From positions 82,754 to 146,753 of the forward strand of contig NZ_AUXY01000053.1 of assembly GCF_001625695.1 (NCBI RefSeq): a stretch of DNA of 64,000 nucleotides, given 5' to 3'. The stretch is from Pseudoalteromonas luteoviolacea H33-S (GTDB lineage: Bacteria; Pseudomonadota; Gammaproteobacteria; Enterobacterales; Alteromonadaceae). The notes under the pieces were generated by a model. It saw only the letters and a list, made by a program, of their open reading frames with translations, did not search any database and was not told the DNA's origin. The position numbers were made by a program, and so were the translations under genes. Within the stretch, counting starts at the first letter, position 1. The number at the start of each line of letters is the position of its first letter. Positions 1-7,925 of the stretch are shown in pieces.

Positions 1-1219
1 CGGGCTGTGTATGTGAATAGCCATGGCTGCGATAGAAGGGTTTGAAAATATCTGTCAGTTCACTGTCTGACACGCCAGGTCCATCATCAATGATTTGAAT
101 AGTGTTGTTGTCGAGCGTAACTGAAATGGTGTTCTTTGCAAAGCGACTGGCATTTCTTAATACATTTTCAATGACTTGACCAAGCACTCTGGCATCACTA
201 TTGAGTGTTTTGGAGTCGGGCAATTCGAGATTAATCTGTAAATGAGGGGCTTCGAACTTCACCTCTTCAGCAATACAGTCAATTAAGTCGACCAAATCAA
301 AAGGGATATTTTCAGTATCTGTATGTGGGCAGAAGCGTTCATTTTCGAGCCAAGTGAGTGTTAAGGTGTTCTCTGCAAGTTCTCGCATGGTATGGGTGTT
401 TTTGGTCACGCGACTGAGCATATCTTGTTGATCTAAGCCTGATTTATGGCACTCCAGCGCGGTTTCAATACGGGCTATGGGTGTTCGAATTTCATGAGAA
501 AAATCAGCAATAAACTGCCTTTGTGCGCGAATGGTGTTGGCGGTGCAGTTGGCCATTTTGTCAAAGGTAGCTGCAATTTGCTTAAATTCAGCATCGCGAC
601 TAGAGATTTTGTCGCCAATACGACTGTCTAAGTCTCCATCGGCAAAAGCGCGGGTACTTTGCTCTAGTTGTTTGAGTGGTTTCATAATGGCGCGATATAA
701 CAGCCAGCAAATTCCCGTTAAAACTAAAAATGGCACACAAAATTGCAGTAAAATATAAGCAATTCTCCAATAATTACCCGGGCGCATGTGACTGGGTAAC
801 TGGATCAAAAAGTGGGTTTTGTCATCTGCAAACGGGATATCCATTACAGGATTACGAGCAAAGTATAAGTGGATTTTCCATCTTACGTCACGACCAAGGG
901 TAAACTCGTCTAGGTAGTACTGCTGAAGCTGCGTTCCTGCCAGCGGTGTCAGCTCGCGCTGAACAACCGCTGCCCAAGTATCATGGTCTCGCTCTATATT
1001 TTTTACATAGGTACTGAGTGCAGCCATATCGCCTGCCAAATACAGTTGCTCAGCTTGCTTGCCCAGTGCGATAAGTTCTTGCTGATGCTCGACTTTAATT
1101 TGGCTCATTCTAAATTCAGTGTGGTTGACCAAGTAATCAATCACGGCAAAGAGCAATAAAGATCCTGCAATAACCAACGCACACAGGCGTAAAAAATAAG
1201 AAGCTCTAAGATTGAACAT
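1..1219 (-). CDS. Sensor histidine kinase, partial (C-terminus outside window)
   Basis: Inner-membrane sensor kinase that would phosphorylate the response regulator encoded just upstream. My reading of the reverse strand starts at ATG 1219, gives an N-terminal membrane segment, a roughly 110-residue periplasmic loop, a second membrane segment and a HAMP-like linker. It then has an H-box FSHEIRTPIARIE near residue 241, an N-box (ENVLRNASRF) and a G1 motif (DDGPGVSD). The ORF runs off the window before the G2 box, so it is cut by the window and not broken. It overlaps the end of the regulator gene by 14 bases, which indicates translational coupling. The stimulus is unknown. Confidence 0.9.
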   Translation of the reverse strand, partial: MFNLRASYFLRLCALVIAGSLLLFAVIDYLVNHTEFRMSQIKVEHQQELIALGKQAEQLYLAGDMAALSTYVKNIERDHDTWAAVVQRELTPLAGTQLQQYYLDEFTLGRDVRWKIHLYFARNPVMDIPFADDKTHFLIQLPSHMRPGNYWRIAYILLQFCVPFLVLTGICWLLYRAIMKPLKQLEQSTRAFADGDLDSRIGDKISSRDAEFKQIAATFDKMANCTANTIRAQRQFIADFSHEIRTPIARIETALECHKSGLDQQDMLSRVTKNTHTMRELAENTLTLTWLENERFCPHTDTENIPFDLVDLIDCIAEEVKFEAPHLQINLELPDSKTLNSDARVLGQVIENVLRNASRFAKNTISVTLDNNTIQIIDDGPGVSDSELTDIFKPFYRSHGYSHTQP

Positions 1220-1901
1220 GCAAACGATACCCTTTGCCATGCACTGTGGTGATAGATTCTGGGCTGAGCCCAACTGCAACGAGCTTTTTACGCAAGCGGC
1301 TCAGGTGCATATCTAAACTGCGGTCATATCGGCTAAACTGACGTTCAAGCACGCTTTGATATAAAAACGCTTTACTGAGTGTCTCTTTATGGTTGTGTGC
1401 TAACTGCCATAACAATTTAAATTGAATAGTGGTGATGTCTAGCGGCTCTGTGTTGTACGCAGCAAGCTGTTTTTGTCTGTCTAAATGTAGGTCAGACAAC
1501 GTAATTTCAAAGGGCGTTTGTGCTTGTGTGTGGCTAGCATGAACACGTCGTAAAATCGCTTCAATACGCAATACTAGCTCATCAAGGTTAAAGGGCTTAG
1601 ATAAATAATCATCCGCTCCTAGGCTTAAGCCTTTTATACGCTCTTGCTCCGCACCGCAGGCGGATAAAATCAAGACCGGCGTGTGTTTTATTTTTCTTAA
1701 CTGGGCCAAAATTTCATAGCCTTCCATGCTCGGCAAGCGAATATCTAAGATAATGAGGTCGTAATCTACCGCAAGTGCTTGGCTAAGTCCTTGTTCTCCA
1801 TCATGAAGACAGTCGACCTGATAGCCTCGGTTATTAAGTAGGGCGCAAACTTGCTGGTTGAGAGTAATGTCGTCTTCTACGACTAAAATACGGTTGTTCA
1901 C
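1206..1901 (-). CDS. OmpR/PhoB-family response regulator
   Basis: DNA-binding partner of the downstream sensor kinase. The receiver domain has the acidic pair E9-D10-D11, the phospho-acceptor Asp at about residue 54 (IILDIRLP) and the conserved Lys in LSKPFN. The C-terminal half is a winged helix ending in VHGKGYRLH. I use GTG 1901 (VNNRILVVEDD) because the receiver fold begins there. An ATG at 2015 would add 38 residues of non-receiver sequence. It is first in a two-gene operon with the kinase and diverges from the esterase at 2143. Confidence 0.9.
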   Translation of the reverse strand: MNNRILVVEDDITLNQQVCALLNNRGYQVDCLHDGEQGLSQALAVDYDLIILDIRLPSMEGYEILAQLRKIKHTPVLILSACGAEQERIKGLSLGADDYLSKPFNLDELVLRIEAILRRVHASHTQAQTPFEITLSDLHLDRQKQLAAYNTEPLDITTIQFKLLWQLAHNHKETLSKAFLYQSVLERQFSRYDRSLDMHLSRLRKKLVAVGLSPESITTVHGKGYRLHVQS

Positions 1902-2142
1902 AGATCTGTGTCTTCTAAAATGAGAATGATTGTATTTTAAGATTATTGCACTTGTGCATACAATAGTGACTAGGTCGAATTGTGAACAGATGTTTGCTGT
2001 ATGAGTTTTTTTCAAATGAAATAGGCTGTATTTGAGGGTGGTACTTAATGCGTGACTAATTTGGCGGGCACTGTGTGCATTGCATGTTGATATGTAGTGT
2101 TGAAATACAGTCTCGGATACAAACTAAATTAAGGAATGACAC

Positions 2143-3249
2143 ATGTTAAGGTTAATATCTATTAAGTTATCACTGTTGGTGGCTTTTCTCAGTTGTAGCA
2201 GCGCGCTGTTGTCCAGCACCGCGTTTGCAAAAAGCTATCAAGCGACGCACCATGCCATTGTTTATGAAGGGCGAGTAAGCAAGCATTATAGTAAAGGTCA
2301 GGTTGAGTTTAACTGGCCGGGCACGCAACTCAAAACCAAGTTAGTCGGCAAATCACTGAAGGTGACACTTGCTGGTTATGGCGATCAGTTTGATGTTTTA
2401 GTGGACGGTCAGCTACATAAAAAAATTGTGACCAATGCAAATGGCAATTTTGAAGAGCATGTTGTTTTCACACAGCAAGAAGCCAAAATGGTCGAGATTG
2501 AAATCGTCAAACGCTGGGAAAACTATGGTAACAATACCAAAATACTCAGCTTTTCAACGGATGGCCGTTTAGAGGGTATTTGGCAGCAGCAACCGCATAT
2601 TCTATTTGTCGGAGACTCTATCAGTGCAGGCTTTGGCAGTGAATCCACTAAACGCCAGTGTACTTGGCAGGAGATAGTTGATAGCAGCAATGCCAGAGTG
2701 GCTTTTCCTTATCTGACCGCATCTATGCTCGAAGCCAGCTTCACGCAAGTGTCTTATTCAGGGCTGGGTTTAATTCGCAATTGGAGCGGTAACGACCCAC
2801 ACCATGATCTACGTACTTATCTAGACAAAGTCTCCGCGGTATTTGGCGATAATAAAGCGTATGAAGATACACATCCTGATTTGGTTGTGATTGAGGTGGG
2901 CACGAACGATTTCAGTACAGATCCGCAGCCTCATGAACCATGGGCAACCATTGAAGAAGTCAAAGCGGACTGGATCTCTACCATGGTCGAGTTCGTCAAT
3001 AAGGTACGTTATCGCTACCCGAATGCTCCCATTATATTTATGCCAAGACCTGCTTATCCCTATGACTTCATCATTCCTGCGACATTAGAGGCAAAAGCCA
3101 AGCTTGAAGAGCTGGGGATTGATAAGTTGTACTCGCACACTTTTTCATCGCCATTAGAGGGGTGTATTTGGCATCCGACTGAGGCAGAGCATACTGATAT
3201 CGCTAATAAACTGTCTGCGTTTATCAATTCGAATGACTTGTTAGACTAA
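2143..3249 (+). CDS. Secreted SGNH/GDSL esterase, carbohydrate esterase family 2-like
   Basis: Probably removes acetyl groups from polysaccharide. The protein has an N-terminal signal peptide ending near SSTAFA. A beta-sandwich N-domain follows (residues about 35-140, with YEGRV and DVLVDG motifs typical of CE2 enzymes). The SGNH hydrolase domain comes last: block I nucleophile Ser159 in GDSISAGFG, block III VEVGTND-like stretch (VIEVGTNDF), and a C-terminal His344/His350 in WHPTEAEH. At 368 residues it matches CE2 two-domain esterases. It is a single gene with its own terminator and diverges from the two-component operon. Substrate assignment is family inference. Confidence 0.85.
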   Translation: MLRLISIKLSLLVAFLSCSSALLSSTAFAKSYQATHHAIVYEGRVSKHYSKGQVEFNWPGTQLKTKLVGKSLKVTLAGYGDQFDVLVDGQLHKKIVTNANGNFEEHVVFTQQEAKMVEIEIVKRWENYGNNTKILSFSTDGRLEGIWQQQPHILFVGDSISAGFGSESTKRQCTWQEIVDSSNARVAFPYLTASMLEASFTQVSYSGLGLIRNWSGNDPHHDLRTYLDKVSAVFGDNKAYEDTHPDLVVIEVGTNDFSTDPQPHEPWATIEEVKADWISTMVEFVNKVRYRYPNAPIIFMPRPAYPYDFIIPATLEAKAKLEELGIDKLYSHTFSSPLEGCIWHPTEAEHTDIANKLSAFINSNDLLD

Positions 3250-3276
3250 AGACGATTTAATGCAAGTTTACATAAG

Positions 3277-3306
3277 CCTACCTGTTGCATAGCGGGTAGG
3301 TTTTTT
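3277..3306 (+). terminator. Rho-independent terminator after the CE2-like esterase
   Basis: Stem CCTACC (3277-3282) pairs with GGTAGG (3295-3300) and is followed directly by a run of six T. Confidence 0.8.
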
Positions 3307-3408
3307 GTTTTTGCTATTTAAGTGAGTCTACACAGCAAGAAATATCAAAAAAACACAATCGGTATTTTTTAAAGTACACCTATCAACGCAACACACACAG
3401 GTGCACTT

Positions 3409-3906
3409 ATGAAAGTAACTAAAAAAATCATCATTAATAAATCCGCAGAGCAAGTTTGGCATTTGATTGCTCATGAGTTTGATAAAGCCCACTTATGGAT
3501 GGGACCTATTCCTAACTCTGTGGCCATGGGTCGTGGCAATAGTAAAACAGGCGCACCGATGGAAGGGCGCATATGTGATTTAAACGCCGATCCAAATGGC
3601 GCGAAAGTGAAAGAAGTTATCACCGACTTTAATGAGCAAAAAAAGCAATTGGCATTTGATGTGTTGCCCGTAAACAACCCTAAAATTGTGCCAATTAAGC
3701 AAAACCATGTATCCATGTCAGTACGTGCACTTGGTCCGAACCAAGCAGAAGTAATTTGGGTTGCTTCCCCTGAGCTTAAATTATTTGCTTATCCATTTTA
3801 TCCGTTGTTAAGGCTGGTATTTCCGGTGGCGTTTGGCAAACTACTCAAAGGTCTTAAAGCGTATGCTGAGTCACATGTGCTCAAAGCAAATACGGCACAA
3901 GCGTAA
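3409..3906 (+). CDS. SRPBCC-family (START/Bet v 1-like) protein
   Basis: A 165-residue member of the SRPBCC fold, which binds hydrophobic ligands in a deep cavity. It starts MKVTKKIIINKSAEQVWHL, the usual first strand and helix of this fold, and ends with a long C-terminal helix (FGKLLKGLKAYAESH). No catalytic residues can be assigned. It lies 20 bases upstream of an AraC-type regulator that carries a GyrI-like small-molecule domain, so the two probably form an operon in which one protein binds a small hydrophobic compound and the other senses it. The function is otherwise unknown. Confidence 0.8.
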   Translation: MKVTKKIIINKSAEQVWHLIAHEFDKAHLWMGPIPNSVAMGRGNSKTGAPMEGRICDLNADPNGAKVKEVITDFNEQKKQLAFDVLPVNNPKIVPIKQNHVSMSVRALGPNQAEVIWVASPELKLFAYPFYPLLRLVFPVAFGKLLKGLKAYAESHVLKANTAQA

Positions 3907-3926
3907 TTATTATAACGAGGTATGAG

Positions 3927-4781
3927 ATGGACCGATTTTTTAAAAGTATTGAGTACATAGAAGCGCATCTATATGACAAGATAAGTGTGCATGAAATAGC
4001 GACGTCCGCTCATTATTCAACTTACCATTACAGTAGGGTGTTTAAAGCTTTGGTTGGAGATACACCAAAAGAGTATTTACGCAAAAGGCGTTTAACGCTT
4101 GCTGCAAAACGATTACTCACAGACGATGTTGGTATTTTAGACTTGGCCATAGAGTGCCAGTTTGAATCACAAGAGGCATTTACCCGAGCGTTTAAGGCCT
4201 TATTTGATATGACGCCAGCGCAGTATCGCAAAATAAATGAGCCGTTTAGGTTGCTATATAAAAAGCCGGTAAGCCAAGATGACCTCGCTTTTTTACAAAA
4301 CAACTTAAGTATGGAGCCTGAGATAATCGAGCAAGCTGCGATGAAAATTGTTGGCATCGCCACTCAGTATGATGATGGAGACTTAAGCCTACCTAAGTTA
4401 TGGTCAGGGTTTAGATCTTATCGGGATAAAATCCCTAATCGTGTTGGCAGTGACTTTTTTGGCATTTATGAAAATTATGAAGAGTCGGAAGAGGTAACTC
4501 GGTTTGTTTATATTTGCTCTGCACAAGTTGAAAACTTTGACGATGTCCCTGAGGGCTTGATAACCCGTGAGTTAGCTGCACAAACCTACGCGCGCTTCAC
4601 TCACATAGGACCGATTGCAAAATTGGAAGAAACCTTGCGTTATATTTGGGGCAGTTGGTTGCCAAAAAGTAAGTATGAGTATGCAGATAAGCCCGACTTT
4701 GAATTACTGCCAGCAAATTTTAATGATGCAGATCCAAACAATAAGATTTATTTGAATATTCCAATAAAACCCAAAGCCTGA
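3927..4781 (+). CDS. AraC-family regulator with GyrI-like effector domain
   Basis: Transcription factor with an N-terminal AraC/XylS double helix-turn-helix (residues about 8-105, containing the signature GFxSQxxFxRxFK-like stretch QFESQEAFTRAFKALF and DMTPAQYRK). A C-terminal GyrI-like/effector-binding domain follows (about 135-284). This is the Rob/SoxS-type architecture with the HTH first, known to bind amphipathic or cationic small molecules. It is the second gene after the SRPBCC gene at 3409. The stop codon TGA lies inside the stem of the terminator that follows. Confidence 0.88.
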   Translation: MDRFFKSIEYIEAHLYDKISVHEIATSAHYSTYHYSRVFKALVGDTPKEYLRKRRLTLAAKRLLTDDVGILDLAIECQFESQEAFTRAFKALFDMTPAQYRKINEPFRLLYKKPVSQDDLAFLQNNLSMEPEIIEQAAMKIVGIATQYDDGDLSLPKLWSGFRSYRDKIPNRVGSDFFGIYENYEESEEVTRFVYICSAQVENFDDVPEGLITRELAAQTYARFTHIGPIAKLEETLRYIWGSWLPKSKYEYADKPDFELLPANFNDADPNNKIYLNIPIKPKA

Positions 4782-4798
4782 TTTATCAGGCTTTTTTT
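4773..4798 (+). terminator. Rho-independent terminator after the AraC-type regulator
   Basis: Perfect 8-base stem AAGCCTGA/TCAGGCTT (4774-4781 and 4786-4793) with loop TTTA and a following T run. The regulator's stop codon is part of the stem. Confidence 0.88.
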
Positions 4799-4902
4799 AT
4801 GCCTGAATTTTAAATACCGCAAAAAATATCAAAAGTGCGTTTCGCGCTTCATTTAATCTAGCCACATTGAGTTTTGACGTTGTTAAATGAAAAGGGGTTA
4901 TT

Positions 4903-5835
4903 ATGATTAAGCGTGTTTTAATTACAGGTGCAAACGCAGGCTTGGGTAAAGAAGCGGCTTTACAGCTAGCAGCACGCCCAGAGGTCGAAGTGGTTTATTT
5001 AGGCTGTCGAAATAAACACAAAGCCGCTGCTGCGCAACAAGAACTGGAGCAAATCACAGGACGGAACATCTTTGAGGTGCTGGAAATAGACGTTAGTGAC
5101 ATCGCTTCTGTTGAGCGTGCTGTACATGATTTACCGCAGAGTGTAGATGCGCTCATCATGAACGCTGGTGGCACAGGTGGGAAGCGATTTTCAGCAATTA
5201 ATAGCGCTGGCGTGACAGAGATCTTCGCGGTGAATTTACTTGGTCATAGCGTACTAACAGAGAGGCTTTTAAAGTGTGGCAAGCTGACACAAGTCGCTGT
5301 TTATGCAGGCTCTGAGGCTGCCAGAGGAGTACCCGAAATGGGCATGCCCAGACCTAACTTAAGCACTTCATCTGTTGAGGAGTTTATGCGTATCTGTGAT
5401 GGCTCCGCGTTTGCAAAAAACCAAGATGCCACAGCCCATTATGGCCCAATCAAATACATGGGCGCGCTGTGGATGTCAGCAATGGCGAGGCGTCATCCTC
5501 ATATTAAGTTTGTGACAATGAGCCCAGGTGCGACCAAAGGCACTGAAGGGTTTAACACACTCCCGTTTTTTAAACAGTATGCAATGAAAGGCATGATGCA
5601 AGTCATGTTGTGGCTTGGCAAAGTACACCGAGTTGAGACAGGTTCAGCGCGTTACTTAACGGCCTTATTTGATGAGAATTTAGAGTCAGGCCGATTTTAC
5701 GCCAGCAAAAAAGGACTAACCGGCGCACTTGATGCCCAGCACCATGTGTATCCGGATTTAGATAACCCACAGTTTCAAGACAACGCATTACTGGCGATTG
5801 AGCGTTTTGCTATTAAATTAAAACGCCCACAATGA
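4903..5835 (+). CDS. Short-chain dehydrogenase/reductase (SDR)
   Basis: NAD(P)-dependent oxidoreductase with a Rossmann fold. The cofactor motif TGANAGLG is at residues 9-16, the NAG motif (MNAGG) follows near 87, catalytic Ser137 lies in YAGSEAA, and Tyr180 and Lys184 form YxxxK. At 310 residues it resembles the longer light-dependent-protochlorophyllide-reductase-like or retinol-dehydrogenase-like SDRs. The substrate is unknown. The last roughly 27 codons and the following hairpin are present a second time at 7788-7925 as a degraded copy, so this gene's 3' end marks the edge of a small inserted segment. Confidence 0.85.
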   Translation: MIKRVLITGANAGLGKEAALQLAARPEVEVVYLGCRNKHKAAAAQQELEQITGRNIFEVLEIDVSDIASVERAVHDLPQSVDALIMNAGGTGGKRFSAINSAGVTEIFAVNLLGHSVLTERLLKCGKLTQVAVYAGSEAARGVPEMGMPRPNLSTSSVEEFMRICDGSAFAKNQDATAHYGPIKYMGALWMSAMARRHPHIKFVTMSPGATKGTEGFNTLPFFKQYAMKGMMQVMLWLGKVHRVETGSARYLTALFDENLESGRFYASKKGLTGALDAQHHVYPDLDNPQFQDNALLAIERFAIKLKRPQ

Positions 5836-5873
5836 GTGGGCGATGTGTAGATGATTATTTAGTTGGGAAGTAT
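5740..5873. repeat. Imperfect direct repeat, copy 1 (SDR 3' end plus terminator)
   Basis: From CACCATGTGTA in the SDR gene through the CGCCCAC hairpin to GGGAAGTAT this stretch matches 7788-7925 with scattered differences. Copy 1 lies inside the intact SDR gene and the terminator. The two copies bracket the peptide/HTH island at 5.86-7.78 kb. Confidence 0.8.
5824..5842. terminator. Bidirectional terminator between SDR and small peptide gene
   Basis: Stem CGCCCAC/GTGGGCG with loop AATGA. On the minus strand the stem is followed by TTTTAATTT, so it best serves the minus-strand peptide gene at 5855, while also lying at the end of the SDR gene. Confidence 0.7.
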
Positions 5874-5995
5874 TCGTCAATGCGTTGCTGTCTAGGGCCA
5901 GAGCCTTTGAATTTTAATATACCTGCACAGATATGTGTAAGTAGCTTTTTATCCTTAATTAGCTGTTTTTGTTGCTTTATTTTTGCGTTTTGCAT
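5855..5995 (-). CDS. Small peptide, 46 aa, paralogue of the peptide at 6748
   Basis: A tiny gene starting at ATG 5995 with a good ribosome site (GAAGGA about 6 bases upstream) and ending in TAA 5855 just before a terminator. The product is basic, begins MQNAKIKQQKQLI, contains HICAG near residue 21-25 and a KGSGPRQQ stretch. The peptide encoded at 6748-6915 shares the pattern KIKQ, LI, ICAG and KGSxPxQQ in the same order and spacing, which supports both as real genes. Its tail (IDEYFPTK) differs from the paralogue. It could be a precursor peptide with a leader ending at AG, or a signalling peptide. No function is known to me. Confidence 0.65.
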   Translation of the reverse strand: MQNAKIKQQKQLIKDKKLLTHICAGILKFKGSGPRQQRIDEYFPTK

Positions 5996-6018
5996 AGTCA
6001 GTCCTTCATGCTTTTTTT

Positions 6019-6039
6019 AAGGCGCAAAAGCTGCGCCTT
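6019..6039. terminator. GC-rich hairpin downstream of the membrane protein gene
   Basis: AAGGCGCA/TGCGCCTT with loop AAAGC. It lies between the membrane protein gene and the 46-aa peptide gene on the minus strand. No T run follows on the minus strand, so it may act as a weak terminator or an mRNA-stabilising hairpin. Confidence 0.4.
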
Positions 6040-6141
6040 TGTATTGGATTATTCGGTAAACTTAATGTGAAGTCATTCACTATTAAAATAATCATCAACT
6101 CAGTAATAAAAATAAGAGCTAATCGTGTTTTTTAGCTAGCT

Positions 6142-6747
6142 TCATTCTTGCTCAACTGGGAGTGCTTCTTCTGAGCGGTGAGCATACACACTGGCGAACA
6201 AACAGATACTAGCTAAGCCAATTAAAATAGATTTGTAGATTTCAATATTATAATACATATGGGTTATCTCCCAAAGATGGCGTACTTGATCTTCCGGAAA
6301 CCCTAAGCGCTCTAAGTTACGTATGAAATTTTCGCCTAATGCGTATAGATCTACAAAGCAAAAAAGCATAAATACATAAAATAAGCTGTTTGCCATATCA
6401 AATAGCTTTGGCTCTTCTCTTAAGAAGTAGAGCGCTGACCTTCTGCAGTATAAGCAGATACATAAATTTATTATAAGTGAGAAGGAAAAATACCATATGT
6501 TTTCAGTAAAGCCTGTGTACTGCCCATATACGAAGTAATCTAATACGGTGGTTACAATGAGTTCCGCTAGCATAAACAGTAAAAGATATAGCAGAAAGAC
6601 ACTCATCTTAGGCAAATGAGCCGTTTTATAAAAAGCAAAAGCCAAGCACACTATAAATATGATTGTTTCATAAACTGGTGTTTTCATACTGTAAACGGCA
6701 AAAACAACCACGGCAAAAATTAGCAATAGTTTAGTAAATGGTTTCAC
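6142..6747 (-). CDS. Hypothetical multi-pass membrane protein
   Basis: A 201-residue protein with about six hydrophobic segments (for example residues 6-22, 28-45, 49-66, 82-100, 122-138, 172-190). I recognise no family. The start is GTG 6747. Its ribosome site GGAGG lies inside the last codons of the upstream 55-aa peptide gene, whose stop is one base pair away, so translation of the two is tightly coupled. This suggests the protein acts with that peptide, for instance as an exporter, immunity protein or receptor, but nothing in the sequence proves which. Confidence 0.7.
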   Translation of the reverse strand: MKPFTKLLLIFAVVVFAVYSMKTPVYETIIFIVCLAFAFYKTAHLPKMSVFLLYLLLFMLAELIVTTVLDYFVYGQYTGFTENIWYFSFSLIINLCICLYCRRSALYFLREEPKLFDMANSLFYVFMLFCFVDLYALGENFIRNLERLGFPEDQVRHLWEITHMYYNIEIYKSILIGLASICLFASVYAHRSEEALPVEQE

Positions 6748-6915
6748 TCAACCTCCTTGGAAATCATCTGGAATAATCGTTACTGATGGGTAGTCAATGG
6801 CTACGCTTTGCTGTTTAGGTGCAGAGCCTTTACCCGTATTAACTCCTGCACATATCTGTTTAAGTTGCTCGTTATTGTTAATCAGGTGTTTTTGTTTTAT
6901 TTTCATGTTTTTCAT
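6748..6915 (-). CDS. Small peptide, 55 aa, paralogue of the peptide at 5855
   Basis: A tiny gene between an HTH regulator and a membrane protein, all on the minus strand. ATG 6915 (or 6906) overlaps the end of the regulator gene by 38 bases, and its TGA at 6748 abuts the GTG of the membrane protein gene. The product starts MKNMKIKQKHLINNN, has KQICAG at residues 19-24 and GKGSAPKQQ at 28-36, then an acidic, hydrophobic tail ending in FQGG. Residues up to about 36 match the 46-aa paralogue in order and spacing, while the tails differ, as in leader/core precursors. The terminal GG codons also form the ribosome site of the next gene, so they need not be functional in the peptide. Confidence 0.65.
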   Translation of the reverse strand: MKNMKIKQKHLINNNEQLKQICAGVNTGKGSAPKQQSVAIDYPSVTIIPDDFQGG

Positions 6916-7204
6916 CAGAGGCCTTTAATTCGGGTTCTTTTTCGATACAAGCGTTATTGTATTTTCCAGCAACTCCAGCCATGGAGGCCAAAAAACCGTA
7001 CACATCTATCTTACACCCATTGTGTAATTTAGTTAACACGCTTTGAGGAAACTCAGACGTCCCATTCAGGTAGTTATTCATTGTACTGCGTGACACACCC
7101 GCTTTTTTGCAGCCTTTTGACACAGAGCCTTGTTTTGCAATGAGTTCTTTCCTTACAAAGTGCCTCAGCTTTTCCCCGAATTTAAACGGGTCAATTTCAT
7201 CCAT
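6878..7204 (-). CDS. Small HTH (phage-repressor-like) regulator
   Basis: A 108-residue protein whose N-terminal 70 residues form a helix-turn-helix: KQGSVSKGCKKAGVSRSTMNNYLNG has the repressor-type turn and recognition helix. The C-terminal third is polar and charged and probably disordered. It is first in a compact minus-strand set (regulator, 55-aa peptide, membrane protein). It diverges from the XRE-type regulator at 7370 across a 165-base promoter region, so the two may cross-regulate. Confidence 0.75.
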   Translation of the reverse strand: MDEIDPFKFGEKLRHFVRKELIAKQGSVSKGCKKAGVSRSTMNNYLNGTSEFPQSVLTKLHNGCKIDVYGFLASMAGVAGKYNNACIEKEPELKASDEKHENKTKTPD

Positions 7205-7369
7205 AACCTAAACACCAGATTAAAAATTAAATGCATGTTAACTTCTTGTATTTGTTTTATCAACAAGTGTTGGTGGTGGTAATTGTAATAAAGTTGTCCA
7301 GATTCTGGAACACGGGTTCTGTTAAATTGTGTGTACTCATTATTTTATAAGGTTTGAAAGGAAATCATC

Positions 7370-7690
7370 ATGACCCTTAAATATGTTATCGAATCTAACA
7401 CCAAAACGAATAAAAGCTTTATACACAACAGACCTGTTAGGCAAATGCGTGTGTCGCAGTTTAAAATGAATATGCAAAAATCAATTCGCCGATTAAGAAA
7501 AAGCAAAAAATTAACGCAAAGGCAGCTTGGTAATATTTTGGGTGTTGATCAGGCTACTATCAGCAATTTTGAGAGTGGTAAAACGATTATGACTTTAGAT
7601 CTTGCTTATGAGCTTATTCTCGTTTTTGGCTGTGATTTTTATATTGAGTGTGATTTATCCGGGATTATGAGTTTACCTAAAGCCAGTTAG
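7370..7690 (+). CDS. XRE-family HTH regulator
   Basis: A 106-residue DNA-binding protein with a classic XRE/Cro-CI domain (residues about 38-92, with KSKKLTQRQLGNILGVDQ and ATISNFESGKT as turn and recognition helix). The roughly 30-residue basic N-terminal extension is not typical. The start at ATG 7370 follows AAAGGAAATCATC, a good ribosome site. It diverges from the regulator/peptide set on the minus strand and lies just inside the duplicated SDR tail that ends the island. It resembles HipB-like antitoxin regulators in size, but no toxin gene is beside it. Confidence 0.8.
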   Translation: MTLKYVIESNTKTNKSFIHNRPVRQMRVSQFKMNMQKSIRRLRKSKKLTQRQLGNILGVDQATISNFESGKTIMTLDLAYELILVFGCDFYIECDLSGIMSLPKAS

Positions 7691-7784
7691 CAATATATTC
7701 AATCTTGTCTAAATAGACCTGTGCAAATACATTATAAAGGACAAGTGCTCGAGATAATTAATAGTCGACGTCATATTGTGGCAA

Positions 7785-7868
7785 GAGCATCATGTGTTTG
7801 CTGATCTAGATAACCCACAATTTCAAGACAATGCGCTACTGGCGATTGAGCGCTTCAGTGTTAAATAA
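7785..7868 (+). pseudogene. Truncated SDR remnant (3' end only)
   Basis: The 27 codons from 7785 to the TAA at 7866-7868 encode a close match to the C-terminus of the SDR at 4903, including the run DLDNPQFQDNALLAIERF, then stop four residues after it where the intact gene continues. No start or upstream SDR sequence is present. Many differences are at third codon positions, so this copy derives from a diverged allele and not from a very recent duplication. Confidence 0.8.
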
Positions 7869-7925
7869 AATAAAACGCCCACAATGAGTGGGCGATGTGT
7901 AAAAGGTTATTTTGCAGGGAAGTAT
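7788..7925. repeat. Imperfect direct repeat, copy 2
   Basis: Partner of the repeat at 5740-5873. It holds the SDR remnant, the same CGCCCAC hairpin and the flanking GATGTGTA and GGGAAGTAT stretches, ending exactly at the 3' end of nfeD. Confidence 0.8.
7876..7894. terminator. Terminator of the slipin-nfeD operon
   Basis: CGCCCAC/GTGGGCG with loop AATGA, identical to the stem at 5824. On the minus strand it is followed by TTTTATTTTATTT, which fits termination of the slipin-nfeD transcript. Confidence 0.75.

Noticed and set aside
5832..6020. 62-codon forward ORF opposite the 46-aa peptide gene
   Set aside because: No ribosome site; the reverse frame has a ribosome site, a paralogue and a terminator.
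6748..6760. C-terminal Gly-Gly of the 55-aa peptide as a ubiquitin-like or cleavage signal
   Set aside because: The same bases form the ribosome site of the next gene, which explains the GG codons without a role in the peptide; the paralogue ends differently.
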